A stretch of 64,000 bases of DNA, taken from positions 1-64,000 of the forward strand of contig NZ_SCML01000016.1 in assembly GCF_005503365.1 (NCBI RefSeq). Reading direction: 5' to 3'. This stretch comes from Hydrogenophaga sp. 2FB. Its GTDB lineage: Bacteria > Pseudomonadota > Gammaproteobacteria > Burkholderiales > Burkholderiaceae_C. Every line of letters begins with the position of its first letter. Position 1 is the first letter of the stretch. Below the pieces are notes generated by a model. That model worked only from the letters and a program-made list of their open reading frames with translations, was not told where the DNA came from and did no database searches. Positions 1 to 8,844 of this stretch are shown in pieces. The position numbers and the translations under genes were made by a program.

Positions 1-7
1 CCAGAAA

Positions 8-925
8 TCAGGGGCGGGTGGGCAAGGCGAGCAAACAATCGACCAGCATGTGCGCGGCCTCGCCCAGGCGTGGGCCGGGGCGCGAGAGCAGGTCCATGCG
101 CTCGGCATCGAGCTGGCAGACCTGCCGCTGGCGCAGCGCCTGCATGCCGGCCCAGCCGGGGCGGTCGGTCACGGTCGAGAGCGTGGTCTGGGGGCCGAGG
201 ATCAGATCGGGCGCGCGGCGCACCACCATCTCGGGGTTGACGCGGGGAAACAGGGGGCCGTCGCCCGCGTGCACGACGATGTTGTTCAGCCCGAGCCGCG
301 CGACGGTTTCGCCGATGAAGCTCTTGTCGCTCGCCGCGGTGGGACCGATGCCGACCTCGACATACACGGTGCGCCCGCGCAGCGCGGCGGGCACGCGGCG
401 TGCGGCGGCGTCCAGTTCGCGGTCGATGCGCTGCACCAGTTCGGCCGCGCGCGCCTGCTCGCCCAACGACTGGCCGAGCGCGAGCAGCATGCGCTTCAGG
501 TCGGCGTGCGTGCGCGCGTCGAACACCTGCACCGGCACGCCCAGTTGCGTCAGGCGCTCGCCCGCGCGGCTGCGCGGACCAAGCAGCACCATGTCGGGTT
601 TCAACGCCACGATGCTTTCGATCTGCGCGTCCTGCAGGCCACCGACCTTGGGCAGCCTGGCCACGTTGCCGGGCCAGCTCGAATAGCGGTCGGTGCCGAC
701 CAGTTCGGCGCAATGCCCGAGCGCGCACACGGCTTCGGTGAGCGAGGGCGAGAGCGTGACGATGCGGTGTTGCGCCAGCGCGGGCGCGATGTTGAGACCG
801 CCGAGCAGCCCGAGCGCCAAAGGCCGAACCCAGGGATACCGCGGAACCGGCTCCGCCGGGCCGCAGGTATCGCCCCCTTGAGGGGGGACACGCGAAGCGT
901 GGCGGGGGTGCAGCCAGGCTTTCAT
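8..925 (-). CDS. BtuF-like periplasmic cobalamin/cobamide-binding protein (third paralogue)
   Basis: This is a 305-residue ABC-type substrate-binding protein of the BtuF/FhuD class. After a hydrophobic stretch ending in APALAQ (a likely signal-peptidase site near residue 52), the mature part begins RIVTLSPSLTEAVCALG and carries GTDRYSSWP, the 'ALKPDMVL' block and a C-terminal PGPRLGEAA. These same blocks occur in the BtuF encoded at 3342-4214. The ATG overlaps the cobO stop (TGATG). About 37 residues upstream of the hydrophobic segment are translated from a palindromic repeat (847-901), so the true N-terminus is uncertain; no better in-frame start with a ribosome binding site is visible. It is the last gene of the B12 operon inside the window, and the operon may continue past the window edge. 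The family is clear; B12 rather than a precursor as ligand is inferred from context. Confidence 0.8.
   Translation of the reverse strand: MKAWLHPRHASRVPPQGGDTCGPAEPVPRYPWVRPLALGLLGGLNIAPALAQHRIVTLSPSLTEAVCALGHCAELVGTDRYSSWPGNVARLPKVGGLQDAQIESIVALKPDMVLLGPRSRAGERLTQLGVPVQVFDARTHADLKRMLLALGQSLGEQARAAELVQRIDRELDAAARRVPAALRGRTVYVEVGIGPTAASDKSFIGETVARLGLNNIVVHAGDGPLFPRVNPEMVVRRAPDLILGPQTTLSTVTDRPGWAGMQALRQRQVCQLDAERMDLLSRPGPRLGEAAHMLVDCLLALPTRP
847..901. repeat. Triple-palindrome intergenic-type repeat embedded in a gene start
   Basis: Three short inverted repeats follow one another: CCGGC-TCC-GCCGG (847-859), CCCCCTTGAGGGGG (873-886) and CACGC-GAA-GCGTG (889-901). Such hairpin trains look like the repeats scattered between genes in Comamonadaceae. 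Here the repeat lies within the reading frame of the BtuF-like gene, just inside its ATG. Confidence 0.6.
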
Positions 926-1494
926 CAGTCTTCAATGCCTCGTTGCGCGGGGACGCCGGCTTTGAAGTGGTGCTTGACCAGCGTCATCTCGGTCACGGTG
1001 TCGGCCAGGTCGATCAGCTCGGCCGGCGCGCCGCGCCCGGTCAGCACCACATGCACTTGCGGCGGGCGCTCGCGCAAGCAGGTCAACACCGCCTCCAAGG
1101 GCACCCAGCCATAGCGCACCGGGTACATGATTTCGTCGAGCACGATCATGAAGTGTTCGCCCGCGCGGATGCTGGCCTCGGCCTTGGCCCAGCCCTCCAG
1201 CGCCAACCGGGCCGAGTGCTCCAGATCGCGGCTCTTCCAGCTGAAGCCGTCGCCCAGGCCTTCGATGGGAATGCCCAGTTGCTCGAACAAGCGGTGCTCA
1301 CCAAAGCGCGCCGACGGCACCTTCATGAACTGGTAGACCTTCACCGACTTGCCGCGGCCATGAGCGCGCAAGGCCAGGCCGAACGCGGCCGTACTCTTGC
1401 CCTTGCCGGTGCCGGTGTTCACGAGCACGAGGCCGCGCCGCTCGCCCTGGGGCTTGGGGGTGTCGCGCAAGACAGGGGGTTCTTCGATCTGCAT
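925..1494 (-). CDS. cobO: Cob(I)yrinic acid a,c-diamide adenosyltransferase (CobO/BtuR type)
   Basis: The 189-residue protein is of normal CobO length. It transfers the 5'-deoxyadenosyl group of ATP to the cobalt of corrinoids, in biosynthesis and in B12 salvage. A P-loop variant, [14 protein letters not shown], lies near residues 26-39. The family blocks VKVYQFMK and [13 protein letters not shown] follow, and the C-terminal part contains the VVLTGRGAP block. The ATG at 1494 was chosen over a longer upstream frame because homologues start at about this point. It sits between btuD and a BtuF-like gene in the riboswitch-led operon and its stop overlaps the next start. The presence of an ATP:corrinoid adenosyltransferase implies that imported corrinoid is activated in the cytoplasm. 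Confidence 0.92.
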   Translation of the reverse strand: MQIEEPPVLRDTPKPQGERRGLVLVNTGTGKGKSTAAFGLALRAHGRGKSVKVYQFMKVPSARFGEHRLFEQLGIPIEGLGDGFSWKSRDLEHSARLALEGWAKAEASIRAGEHFMIVLDEIMYPVRYGWVPLEAVLTCLRERPPQVHVVLTGRGAPAELIDLADTVTEMTLVKHHFKAGVPAQRGIED

Positions 1495-1519
1495 GGTTAG
1501 AGCTCCAGTAATAGAGAGG

Positions 1520-2281
1520 TCAGCGGGGCAGCGCGACCCACTGGTCGCCCAGCGGGTGGATCGCGATGCGGTGGTCAAAAACCTGTTCGAGGGCCTGGTG
1601 GGTCGCGGGGTCGTTGCAACCACCCTGGTGGTGCACACGGCCATCGGCCATCACCACCATCTGGTCGGCGTGCAGCGCCATGCCGATTTCGTGCAGCACG
1701 CTCACCACCGTCTTGCCGTGCGCCACGAGGTCGCGCACCAGCAACAGCCAGTCGGCCTGGTGCGGTGGGTCGAGGTTGGCCAGCGGTTCGTCCATCAGCA
1801 TCACGTCGGCCTGCACCGCGAGCAGGCGCGCGAGCAGCACGCGCTGGCGCTCGCCGCCCGAGAGCGCGCCGAGCGGCCGTTCGCGCCAGTCCCAGGCCTG
1901 GGTGGCGCGCAACGATTGCTCCACCGCGATGCGGTCGGCCTCGGACGGCGGCGCGAGCCAGGCCTGGTGCGGCAAGCGGCCGAGCATGGCCACGTCCCAC
2001 ACGCTGAGGTCGTCCGCGCCCTGCTCGCCCTGCCCCAGCCAGGCCAGGCAGCGCGCGCGTTCGCGGCCGCGCCATTGCGCCAGCGGGCGCGCGAGCAGTT
2101 GCACCTCGCCGCTGTGTGGCAGCAGGCCAGCGAGCGCTTTCAGCAGGGTCGACTTGCCCGCGCCGTTGGGCCCGACCACGCTGGTCCAGCGCGCGGCGGG
2201 CAGCACCACGTCGACGCCATGCAGCACGGGCGTGCCGCCCAGCGCCACGCCGATGCCCGTGGCTTGCAGCGCCGCGGGCAT
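1520..2281 (-). CDS. btuD: Cobalamin ABC transporter ATP-binding protein BtuD
   Basis: This is a FecE/BtuD-type ATPase of 253 residues. It shows a Walker A motif (GPNGAGKST), a Q-loop region, the ABC signature LSGGERQR, a Walker B motif ([14 protein letters not shown]) and a switch histidine in VLHEIG. It energises import through BtuC. The start at 2281 is preceded by GGAGGG at a good distance. A frame extension to an ATG at 2344 would overlap the btuC stop (ATGA) and add 21 residues, but those residues come from low-complexity repeat-like sequence, so the shorter form is preferred. It belongs to the btuF-btuC-btuD set of this operon. Confidence 0.9.
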   Translation of the reverse strand: MPAALQATGIGVALGGTPVLHGVDVVLPAARWTSVVGPNGAGKSTLLKALAGLLPHSGEVQLLARPLAQWRGRERARCLAWLGQGEQGADDLSVWDVAMLGRLPHQAWLAPPSEADRIAVEQSLRATQAWDWRERPLGALSGGERQRVLLARLLAVQADVMLMDEPLANLDPPHQADWLLLVRDLVAHGKTVVSVLHEIGMALHADQMVVMADGRVHHQGGCNDPATHQALEQVFDHRIAIHPLGDQWVALPR

Positions 2282-2340
2282 TCGCAATCCCTCCGTGCTG
2301 CGCACTGCGGTGCAAGCGCCTTCGGGCGGCCGTGCGGCGC

Positions 2341-3345
2341 TCATAACCCACCCCCCGGCCGGCGCCGACGGTGCATCAACCACAACAGATAGCTGCCGCC
2401 GAGCACGGCGGTGAGTACACCCACCGGCAGTTCCTGCGGCGCGATGATCCAGCGCGCGAGCACATCGGCGGCCATCAGCAGCAAGCCACCCATCAAGGCG
2501 CTCAACACGATCAACCGCCCGTGCGTGGTCTTCACGATGGAACGCACCAGGTGCGGCGAGGCCAGGCCCACGAAAGCGATCAAGCCGGTCTGCGCCACGG
2601 CCGCGCCGGTCGCCAGCGCCAGCACCGCCACCAGCACCGCGCGCACCACGGCGAGCGGCAGGCCCAGGCTGACGGCGGTGGCTTCGCCCAGGGCCAGGCC
2701 GTCGAGCACACGCCCGAACGACGCCGCCACCAGCAGCGAGGCCAGCAGCATGGCGGCCATCACGCCGCACGACGCCCAACCCACGAAACCGGTGCTGCCC
2801 AGCATGAAGCCCTGCATGGCCTGCAAGGTGTCGGGCGAGGCGATGGTGACGAGATCGCGGCCCGCGCCGAGCACCACGCCCACGATCACGCCGGCCAGCA
2901 ACAGGCGCAGCGTGTGCTGCACGCCCTTGGCCAGCGCCAGCGTGAGCACCACGCCAATGACCGCGCCCGCAAACGCCGCGCCGGTCAGGCCCAGGCGCAC
3001 CAGCCACTGCGTGGCGAAGGGTGTGGTGCCGAACAGGGCCAGCGCCAAGGCCACGCCGAGCGCCGCGCCCGAGGCGCTTCCAAGCAAATACGGATCGGCC
3101 AGCGGGTTGCGGAACAAGCCTTGTGCCACCGCGCCGGCCAGGCCGAGCAGGCCGCCGGCCACCCAGGCGCCCAGCGTGCGCGGCAGCCGAATGTCCCACA
3201 GGATCTGCCAGGCCACGGGGTCGTGCTGCGCGTGCAGCACGCTGTCGAAACCGGTGCTGCCCACGCCCACACCCAGCAGCAACAAGGCCGCCGTGGCGAT
3301 CAACAAGGCACTGCCGAGCCAGAGGCTGTGGCGCGCTCCGCTCAT
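2341..3345 (-). CDS. btuC: Cobalamin ABC transporter permease BtuC
   Basis: The 334-residue polytopic membrane protein belongs to the FecCD/BtuC family, which normally has about ten helices. Diagnostic blocks are RLPRTLGAWVAGGLLGLAGA near residue 50, then QGLFRNPLADPYLLG, LLLAGVIVG and, towards the end, FVGLASPHLVRS and LPVGVLTAVLGGSYLLWL. The last two correspond to the region that contacts the ATPase and the last helix. Start 3345 is chosen because its ATG overlaps the btuF stop as ATGA, the coupling used throughout this operon. With BtuF and BtuD it forms the inner-membrane B12 importer. Confidence 0.93.
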   Translation of the reverse strand: MSGARHSLWLGSALLIATAALLLLGVGVGSTGFDSVLHAQHDPVAWQILWDIRLPRTLGAWVAGGLLGLAGAVAQGLFRNPLADPYLLGSASGAALGVALALALFGTTPFATQWLVRLGLTGAAFAGAVIGVVLTLALAKGVQHTLRLLLAGVIVGVVLGAGRDLVTIASPDTLQAMQGFMLGSTGFVGWASCGVMAAMLLASLLVAASFGRVLDGLALGEATAVSLGLPLAVVRAVLVAVLALATGAAVAQTGLIAFVGLASPHLVRSIVKTTHGRLIVLSALMGGLLLMAADVLARWIIAPQELPVGVLTAVLGGSYLLWLMHRRRRPGGGL

Positions 3346-4214
3346 CGCAAACCCTTCTCGGTGATGCAGCGCGCCATGATGCGCGCGGCCTCGGCCATGC
3401 GCGGGCCGGGGCGCACCAGCACGTCGGATTCGTCGGCCGTGAACACACACAGGCGCTTCTCGCGCAGCGCGCGGATGCCACGCCAGCCCGGCCGCAGTTC
3501 AAGGCCCTGCACGTTGCGCGAGCCGACCATGATCAGGTCGGGGTTGGCGCGCACCACGTACTCGGGGTTGATGCGCGGAAACGGCCCGAGCGCCGGCGCC
3601 ACGATGTTCTTCACACCCAGACGCGCCATCATCTCGCCGATGAAGGAGCCCGTGCCGGCCGCGTAACCTCCGGCGCTCACCTCGTAATACACCCGCAAGG
3701 AACGCGCGCCGGGCGGCAAGGACTGCGCCACCGCCGACACGCCGGCGTCGATGGCGCGCCAGATGCGCTGTGCATCGGGCACCTCGAGCAACTGGCCAAG
3801 CTTGCCCATGACGCGCTGCGCGTCGGCCGAACTCCTGGGCTCCATCGCCAGCACCTTCACGCCCAGCGACTCCAGCCGCGCCACGCCGCGCGACGAGGTG
3901 GCCATGAGCACCACATCGGGCTTCAAGGCCACGATGGCTTCGATGTTGGGGTCGATGCCGCCACCGGTCTGCGGCAAGGTGCGCACGAAAGCGGGGTGGT
4001 TCGAATACCGGTCCACGCCCACGAGCCGCTCGCACTGGCCCAGCTCGCACACCGTTTCGGTCAGCGACGGCAGCAGCGACACGATGCGCTGCGGCGATTG
4101 CGCCAGCGTCACGGTCACGCCGCGGTCGTCGGTGATTTGCACGCCGGCCGCGTGCAGCGTGCCGGTGCAGGCCAGCAGTCCGATCCACAGCCACCTGGCT
4201 GCTGCGTTTTTCAT
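3342..4214 (-). CDS. btuF: Cobalamin-binding periplasmic protein BtuF
   Basis: The 290-residue substrate-binding protein has a clear signal peptide (MKNAAARWLWIGLLACTGTLHAAG). The mature domain starts with a DDRGVTVTLAQSPQRIVSL block typical of the BtuF/FecB fold, and contains LPSLTETVCELG, GVDRYSNHP, IVALKPDVVL and a C-terminal GPRMAEAARIM. It captures the corrinoid delivered through BtuB and hands it to BtuC. The ATG overlaps the cobU stop and the stop overlaps the btuC start. It is the paralogue that sits directly with btuC and btuD, so it is the best candidate for the transporter's own binding protein. Confidence 0.9.
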   Translation of the reverse strand: MKNAAARWLWIGLLACTGTLHAAGVQITDDRGVTVTLAQSPQRIVSLLPSLTETVCELGQCERLVGVDRYSNHPAFVRTLPQTGGGIDPNIEAIVALKPDVVLMATSSRGVARLESLGVKVLAMEPRSSADAQRVMGKLGQLLEVPDAQRIWRAIDAGVSAVAQSLPPGARSLRVYYEVSAGGYAAGTGSFIGEMMARLGVKNIVAPALGPFPRINPEYVVRANPDLIMVGSRNVQGLELRPGWRGIRALREKRLCVFTADESDVLVRPGPRMAEAARIMARCITEKGLR

Positions 4215-4777
4215 GTCGCCTCTTTCAATGTGAGCGGCAGCCCCGCCGCCATCAGCGTGACGCGCGCGCAAGCGGCCACCACAGCCTGGTTCAATCTGCC
4301 GAGCTCGTCCACGAAGGCGCGCGTTTCGCGCCCCAGGGGGATCACGCCCAGGCCAATCTCGTTGCCCACCAGCACGACCGGGCCGCGCGCGCTGGCGATG
4401 GCCTGGCACAGCGCCTGGGTCGGCTCGGTGGCATCGGCCGCCGCGCCCTCGGCGGGCATCAACAGATTCGTCAGCCACAACGTGAGGCAGTCCACCACCA
4501 CCAGCGTCTGCGGCGCGCCGTGTTCGTTCAGCGCTTCGGCCAGGGCGATCGGCTCTTCCACCGTGGCCATGCCGGGCACGCGCTCGGCGCGGTCGCGCTG
4601 GTGGCGCGCGATGCGCTCGCGCATTTCCTCGTCCCAGGCCTGGCCGGTGGCGATCATCACCGCGCGGTGGTGCGTGGAAGCATCCACCCACTGGCGCGCC
4701 AGCATTTCCGCGCGGCGCGACTTGCCACTGCGCTGGCCGCCGAGGATGAATTCGCTGCGGGCGATGGTGTCAGCCAT
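4211..4777 (-). CDS. cobU: Adenosylcobinamide kinase / adenosylcobinamide-phosphate guanylyltransferase
   Basis: CobU/CobP phosphorylates adenosylcobinamide and then adds GMP, preparing the lower-loop attachment in corrinoid salvage and synthesis. The 188-residue protein has the N-terminal P-loop FILGGQRSGKSRRAE, the HHRAVMIATGQAWDEEM region holding the usual guanylylated-histidine segment (RIARHQRDR), VVVDCLTLWLTNLL and VGNEIGLGVIP. All are characteristic of this family. Start 4777 places the P-loop about ten residues from the N-terminus and overlaps the upstream gene by 8 bp. The neighbours (cobB, cobO and the btu transport genes) match a salvage role. Confidence 0.93.
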   Translation of the reverse strand: MADTIARSEFILGGQRSGKSRRAEMLARQWVDASTHHRAVMIATGQAWDEEMRERIARHQRDRAERVPGMATVEEPIALAEALNEHGAPQTLVVVDCLTLWLTNLLMPAEGAAADATEPTQALCQAIASARGPVVLVGNEIGLGVIPLGRETRAFVDELGRLNQAVVAACARVTLMAAGLPLTLKEAT

Positions 4778-5588
4778 GCGCTTGCATCCAGTTCGTGACG
4801 ATGCGGTGCATCTGATCAACGCCGTCGGTGAGCGAAGCCGGGCCGGGCTGCAGGATGTCGGCCGACTTGATTTCGAACAGTTGGCCGGTCTTCACCGCGT
4901 TCACGTGCTGCCAGCCTTCGCGCGCGGCCACCTTCTCGGGCCGGAAATGTTTGCCGCACCAGGAGCCGATGACGATGTCCGGGTTGCGCCGCACGATCTC
5001 GGCACCGTCGGCAATGATGCGGTCCTTGCCCATCGGCATGGCGGCAAGTTCGGGAAACACGTCGTCGCCACCGGCGATGCCCAGCAGCTCGGACACCCAG
5101 CGGATGCCACTGATGTGTGGCTCGTCCCACTCTTCGAAGAACACGCGCGGGCGGCGCTTGCCGCTGGCCTGCAGGGCCGCCACCGACGCGCGGATGCCGT
5201 CCAGCCGCAAGCGCGTGGCGTCGATCCAGGCCAGCCCCTCGTCGGCGCAACCCACAATGGCCGCCACCTGGTACAGCATGGACAGGATCTCGTCCACGCT
5301 GCGCTGGTTGAACACGGTGACCTGCACGCCGGCACGGATCAGCAACGCCGCGATGTCGGCCTGCAGGTCGGAGAAGCCGAACACGCAGTCGGGCTTCAAC
5401 GCCAGGATCTTGTCGATCTTCGCGCTCAGGAACGCGCTGACCTTGGGCTTCTCCTCGCGCGCACGGCGCGGGCGCACCGTGTAGCCCGAAATGCCGACGA
5501 TGCGACTCTCCTGTCCGAGCAGATACAGCCACTCGGTGGTTTCTTCGGTCAGGCAGACGACGCGCTGCGGGCCCAGGTTCATGTTCAT
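4770..5588 (-). CDS. Cobalamin-binding-like protein without signal peptide
   Basis: This 272-residue protein has the class III substrate-binding fold of BtuF (RVVCLTEETTEWLYLLGQ, GISGYTVRPRRAR, ILALKPDCVFGFSDLQAD) and a C-terminal QPGPASLTDGVDQMHRIV. It starts MNMNLGPQRVVCL with no signal peptide or membrane segment, so it appears cytoplasmic as read. An AGGAGG sequence lies six bases upstream of the ATG, and the ATG overlaps the cobB stop, so the start is well supported. It lies between cobB and cobU. Similar short cobalamin-binding proteins are known as a COG0614 branch, but their role is not established; a corrinoid chaperone is one possibility, which is inference. Confidence 0.75.
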   Translation of the reverse strand: MNMNLGPQRVVCLTEETTEWLYLLGQESRIVGISGYTVRPRRAREEKPKVSAFLSAKIDKILALKPDCVFGFSDLQADIAALLIRAGVQVTVFNQRSVDEILSMLYQVAAIVGCADEGLAWIDATRLRLDGIRASVAALQASGKRRPRVFFEEWDEPHISGIRWVSELLGIAGGDDVFPELAAMPMGKDRIIADGAEIVRRNPDIVIGSWCGKHFRPEKVAAREGWQHVNAVKTGQLFEIKSADILQPGPASLTDGVDQMHRIVTNWMQAHG

Positions 5589-6907
5589 GCAGAGCCTCCT
5601 GGCAAGAAAAGCGACGCGGTGGCCGCCGGGCTGGACGCAAACCAGGCGTGGAAATAGCTGGCCTGCACCGCGCCCACGCGGTACACGGCTTCGCCCGCCG
5701 CGCCGCGCGGCGACTCGGTGTGGCGAACCGGCTCGAGCGCGGACTCGCAGCGCGAGTAATGAAAGGTGTGTCCACGCAACGCACCGTCCGGCAGCGAGAG
5801 CTGCTGCGGCCCGAGCGCGGCCAGGCGTTTCTGCATGACCACCTGGCCGGGCAACAGGCCCCAGGTGGCCACGGCATCGCCGTCGCTGGACACGAGGGCA
5901 TCGAACAGCGGCATCATGCCGCCGCATTCGGCCCACACCGGACGGCCCGCCTGCACGTGGGCGCGCAGGCTGTCGCGCGTGCGGGAACCCGCGGCCAGCG
6001 TGGCGGCGTGCAGCTCGGGATAACCACCGGGCAACCACACCGCGTCGCACGGCGGCAGCGGTTCGTCGGCCAGGGGCGAGAAGAAAACCAGCTCGGCGCC
6101 GAGCGCGCGCAGCACGTCGAGGTTGGCCGGGTAGATGAAACAGAAGGCGGTGTCGCGCGCGATGGCGACGGTCTTGCCTTTGAGCAAGGGCGCCTCGGTG
6201 GACGGCTGGTCTGGCGCCTCGAAACCCACCGACCAGCGGGCCAGCGCCGCGCCGTCCATCTGGCCCAGAGGCGTGGTGGCGAGGGCGTCGGCGGCGGCAT
6301 CGAGCCGGGCCAGGGCGTCGGGCAATTCGGCGGCCACCGTCAAACCCAGGTGGCGTTCCGGCAGCGAAAACGCGGCATCGCGCAGGACCGCGCCGAGCCA
6401 GGTGGAGGGCTCGTCGACCAACCCGTCCCTCAGCATCTGCGCGTGCCGTTCGCCCGCCACGCGGTTGGCCAACACACCGGCCCAGCGCAGGCCCGCCCGG
6501 TAGTGCTGCAGGCCAAAGGCCAGCGCACCGAACGTCCCCGCCATGGCCGAGGCATCGATCACCGCGAGCACCGGCAGACCAAAGCGCTGCGCCAGATCGG
6601 CCGCGCTGGGTTGGCCATCGAACAGCCCCATCACCCCTTCGACCACGATCAGATCGGCCTCGCGGGCGGCGTCGTGCAGGCGCGCACGCGCATCGTCTTC
6701 ACCCGTCATCCACAGATCGAGGTTGTGCACCGGGTGCCCGGTGGCCAGGGCCAGCCAGTGCGGGTCCAGAAAATCCGGCCCGCACTTGAACGCCCGCACC
6801 CGCCGACCGGCGCGCGCGTGCAGGCGCGCCAAGGCCGCGGCCACGGTGGTCTTGCCCTGGCCCGAGGCCGGGGCTGCCACCAGAATGGCCGCGCAATGCC
6901 GGGTCAC
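5585..6907 (-). CDS. cobB: Cobyrinic acid a,c-diamide synthase (CobB/CbiA)
   Basis: The enzyme amidates the a and c side chains of cobyrinic (or hydrogenobyrinic) acid with glutamine and ATP. The 440-residue protein has the expected two domains. The N-terminal dethiobiotin-synthetase-like ATPase carries VAAPASGQGKTT near residue 10, CGPDFLDP and EGVMGLFDG. A C-terminal triad glutaminase domain has the nucleophile Cys in WAECGGMMPLF and a late His in SYFHAWF. The start is a GTG that overlaps the btuB stop (GTGA); no ATG is available at that point. CbiA and CobB use different pathway branches (anaerobic versus aerobic) and cannot be separated by eye here. Confidence 0.92.
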   Translation of the reverse strand: MTRHCAAILVAAPASGQGKTTVAAALARLHARAGRRVRAFKCGPDFLDPHWLALATGHPVHNLDLWMTGEDDARARLHDAAREADLIVVEGVMGLFDGQPSAADLAQRFGLPVLAVIDASAMAGTFGALAFGLQHYRAGLRWAGVLANRVAGERHAQMLRDGLVDEPSTWLGAVLRDAAFSLPERHLGLTVAAELPDALARLDAAADALATTPLGQMDGAALARWSVGFEAPDQPSTEAPLLKGKTVAIARDTAFCFIYPANLDVLRALGAELVFFSPLADEPLPPCDAVWLPGGYPELHAATLAAGSRTRDSLRAHVQAGRPVWAECGGMMPLFDALVSSDGDAVATWGLLPGQVVMQKRLAALGPQQLSLPDGALRGHTFHYSRCESALEPVRHTESPRGAAGEAVYRVGAVQASYFHAWFASSPAATASLFLPGGSA

Positions 6908-8745
6908 TTCCGTGGCGCCCAGTTGAGCGTGACGAAGGCCGCGCGGCCCGGCTGGTTGTAGCCGTACGCGGTTTCGTAGAACTTGTCGCCCACGTTGTTC
7001 AGGCGCAGGGCCAGCGACCAGTCCTTGTTCAGGGCGTAGCGCGCATGCAGGTCCACCGTGCCGAAGCCGGGCAGGCGCCGCGCGTTGGCCGCGTCGTCGA
7101 AGCGCTCGGACACGAGTTGCACCGACGTGCCCCAGGTCCAGGCGCCGATCTTGTGGTCCAGGCTGGCGGACAGCACCTCGTCGGCGCGGCGCTGCAGCTT
7201 GCGCTGGTTCATTTCGTTGCGCGCGTCCAGGAGTTCGAGGTTGGTGTACCAGCTCCACGCGCCCGCCGAACCGGTGTAGGTCAGCGACCAGCCCTCCATG
7301 CGGGCGCGGGGCACGTTGGCCACCACGGGCTGGCGGGTAATGAAGCCGCGCACGCGGTTGTCGAAGCGCGTGAGCTTGACCTCGTGCAAACCTTGCGAGT
7401 ACGTCAGCCCCGCTTCGCGGTTCTTGCCGCGCTCGGGCTGGGTGCTCGGATTGCCCACAAAGAAAGGCGACACGTAGTACAGCGTGTTGAACGACGGCAT
7501 CTTGAACGAGGTGCCGTAGGCCACGTGCGGCCGCCAGTTGGGCGTGATCTGAAAACCGTAGCTGGCGAAACCGGTGGTGGCACCGCCGAACTGCGAGTTC
7601 TCGTCGCGCCGCAGATTGGCCTGCCAGAGGTGCTTGCCGGCCTGGCCGGTCAGGCCGACGAAGGCTGCATCGGTCGTGCGCGAGCGCACCGCATAGGCCT
7701 GCGTGCCCGACACCGCTTCCTTGATCGACTCCGCACCCACGAGCAGATTGCCGATGGCGGTGTTCCAGTCGTGCTGCAAGGTGATCTGCGTTTGCGCGGT
7801 GTTGAACACGTCGGGCCGCACCGTGGAGCCATAGGTGTCGCCCTGGTCATCGCTGCGCGACACGCGCAACTGCGTGCGCGAATCGGCCGACCACTTGCGC
7901 TCCAGACCCCAGCCCGCCACGCGGGTGGTGCTTTCAATGCGCGTGTTGAACGCGCCCGGCCCCTGGTCGAACTGGCTGGTGCCGTCGGCCTGGGTGAAGT
8001 TGACGTCGGTGGTCCAGCCCGGCGCGATCGCCCAGCGCAGCGAGGCCGAGAGGCTGTCCTGGTCGAAGCCGTCCTTGTCGGGGTTGTGGCTGGCACCGAT
8101 GCGCCGGCTGGTCGACGAGAAGCCGTCCTCGCGCAGCGAACCGACGCTCAGGTTATAGGTAAAGCTGTCGTTGCCGCCACTCAGGCCAGCAGTGACCTCG
8201 TGGTGGCCAAAACTGCCCACGGTCGCACTGGCCTGCGGATGGAAACCCTTCGTACCGCGCTTGGTGAAAATCTGCACCACACCGCCCACCGCGTCGCTGC
8301 CGTACAGCGCCGACGCCGGCCCCTTGAGCACCTCGATACGGTCGATCGCGCTCAGCGGAATGTTGTCCCAGTTCGCCGAACCGGCGGTGCTGGAGCCATA
8401 ACGCACGCCGTCGATCAGCAACAGCACGTGGCGGGTTTCGGTGCCGCGCACGAACAGGCCCGACTGTTTGCCACGGCCGCCGTTGGCGGACATTTGCAGG
8501 CCCGCGCGGCGCGACAGCACCTCGGACAAGGAACGGGCCGTGGATTGCTCGATGACCTCCGCATCGATCACGACGACGTCGCTCAGCACCTCGTCGGTGC
8601 GGGTTTCGACCCGTGTGGCGGTGACCACGGTTTCCTTGAGGGTGGCCTCCGAAGCGGACTGGGCGTGGACGACGGACGTGCCAAAGCACGCCAGCATCGC
8701 CAGCGGAATTGCGGCCAGTGGGGCGCGCAGGTTGCGGTTTTTCAT
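6904..8745 (-). CDS. btuB: TonB-dependent vitamin B12 receptor BtuB
   Basis: The 613-residue outer-membrane receptor has a signal peptide ending SVVHAQ and a TonB-box-like segment (LKETVVTATRVE). Its plug domain carries LSEVLSRRAGLQM, LFVRGTETRHVLLLIDGVRYG and IEVLKGPASALYGSDAVGGVVQIFTK, followed by a 22-strand-type barrel that ends in the aromatic-rich FVTLNWAPRK. The length equals that of BtuB receptors. The gene is first in the operon and directly downstream of a cobalamin riboswitch, the classical arrangement for repression by B12. The ATG at 8745 follows the riboswitch expression platform. Confidence 0.93.
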   Translation of the reverse strand: MKNRNLRAPLAAIPLAMLACFGTSVVHAQSASEATLKETVVTATRVETRTDEVLSDVVVIDAEVIEQSTARSLSEVLSRRAGLQMSANGGRGKQSGLFVRGTETRHVLLLIDGVRYGSSTAGSANWDNIPLSAIDRIEVLKGPASALYGSDAVGGVVQIFTKRGTKGFHPQASATVGSFGHHEVTAGLSGGNDSFTYNLSVGSLREDGFSSTSRRIGASHNPDKDGFDQDSLSASLRWAIAPGWTTDVNFTQADGTSQFDQGPGAFNTRIESTTRVAGWGLERKWSADSRTQLRVSRSDDQGDTYGSTVRPDVFNTAQTQITLQHDWNTAIGNLLVGAESIKEAVSGTQAYAVRSRTTDAAFVGLTGQAGKHLWQANLRRDENSQFGGATTGFASYGFQITPNWRPHVAYGTSFKMPSFNTLYYVSPFFVGNPSTQPERGKNREAGLTYSQGLHEVKLTRFDNRVRGFITRQPVVANVPRARMEGWSLTYTGSAGAWSWYTNLELLDARNEMNQRKLQRRADEVLSASLDHKIGAWTWGTSVQLVSERFDDAANARRLPGFGTVDLHARYALNKDWSLALRLNNVGDKFYETAYGYNQPGRAAFVTLNWAPRK

Positions 8746-8844
8746 GGTGAGAGAACAAGCGACAAAGCCCTCACCGTCTTCCCCGACGGTGCTTGGGCGT
8801 CACGGCGGCGCGGCCGTTGTTGTCGGACGCACCACCACCTTGTT

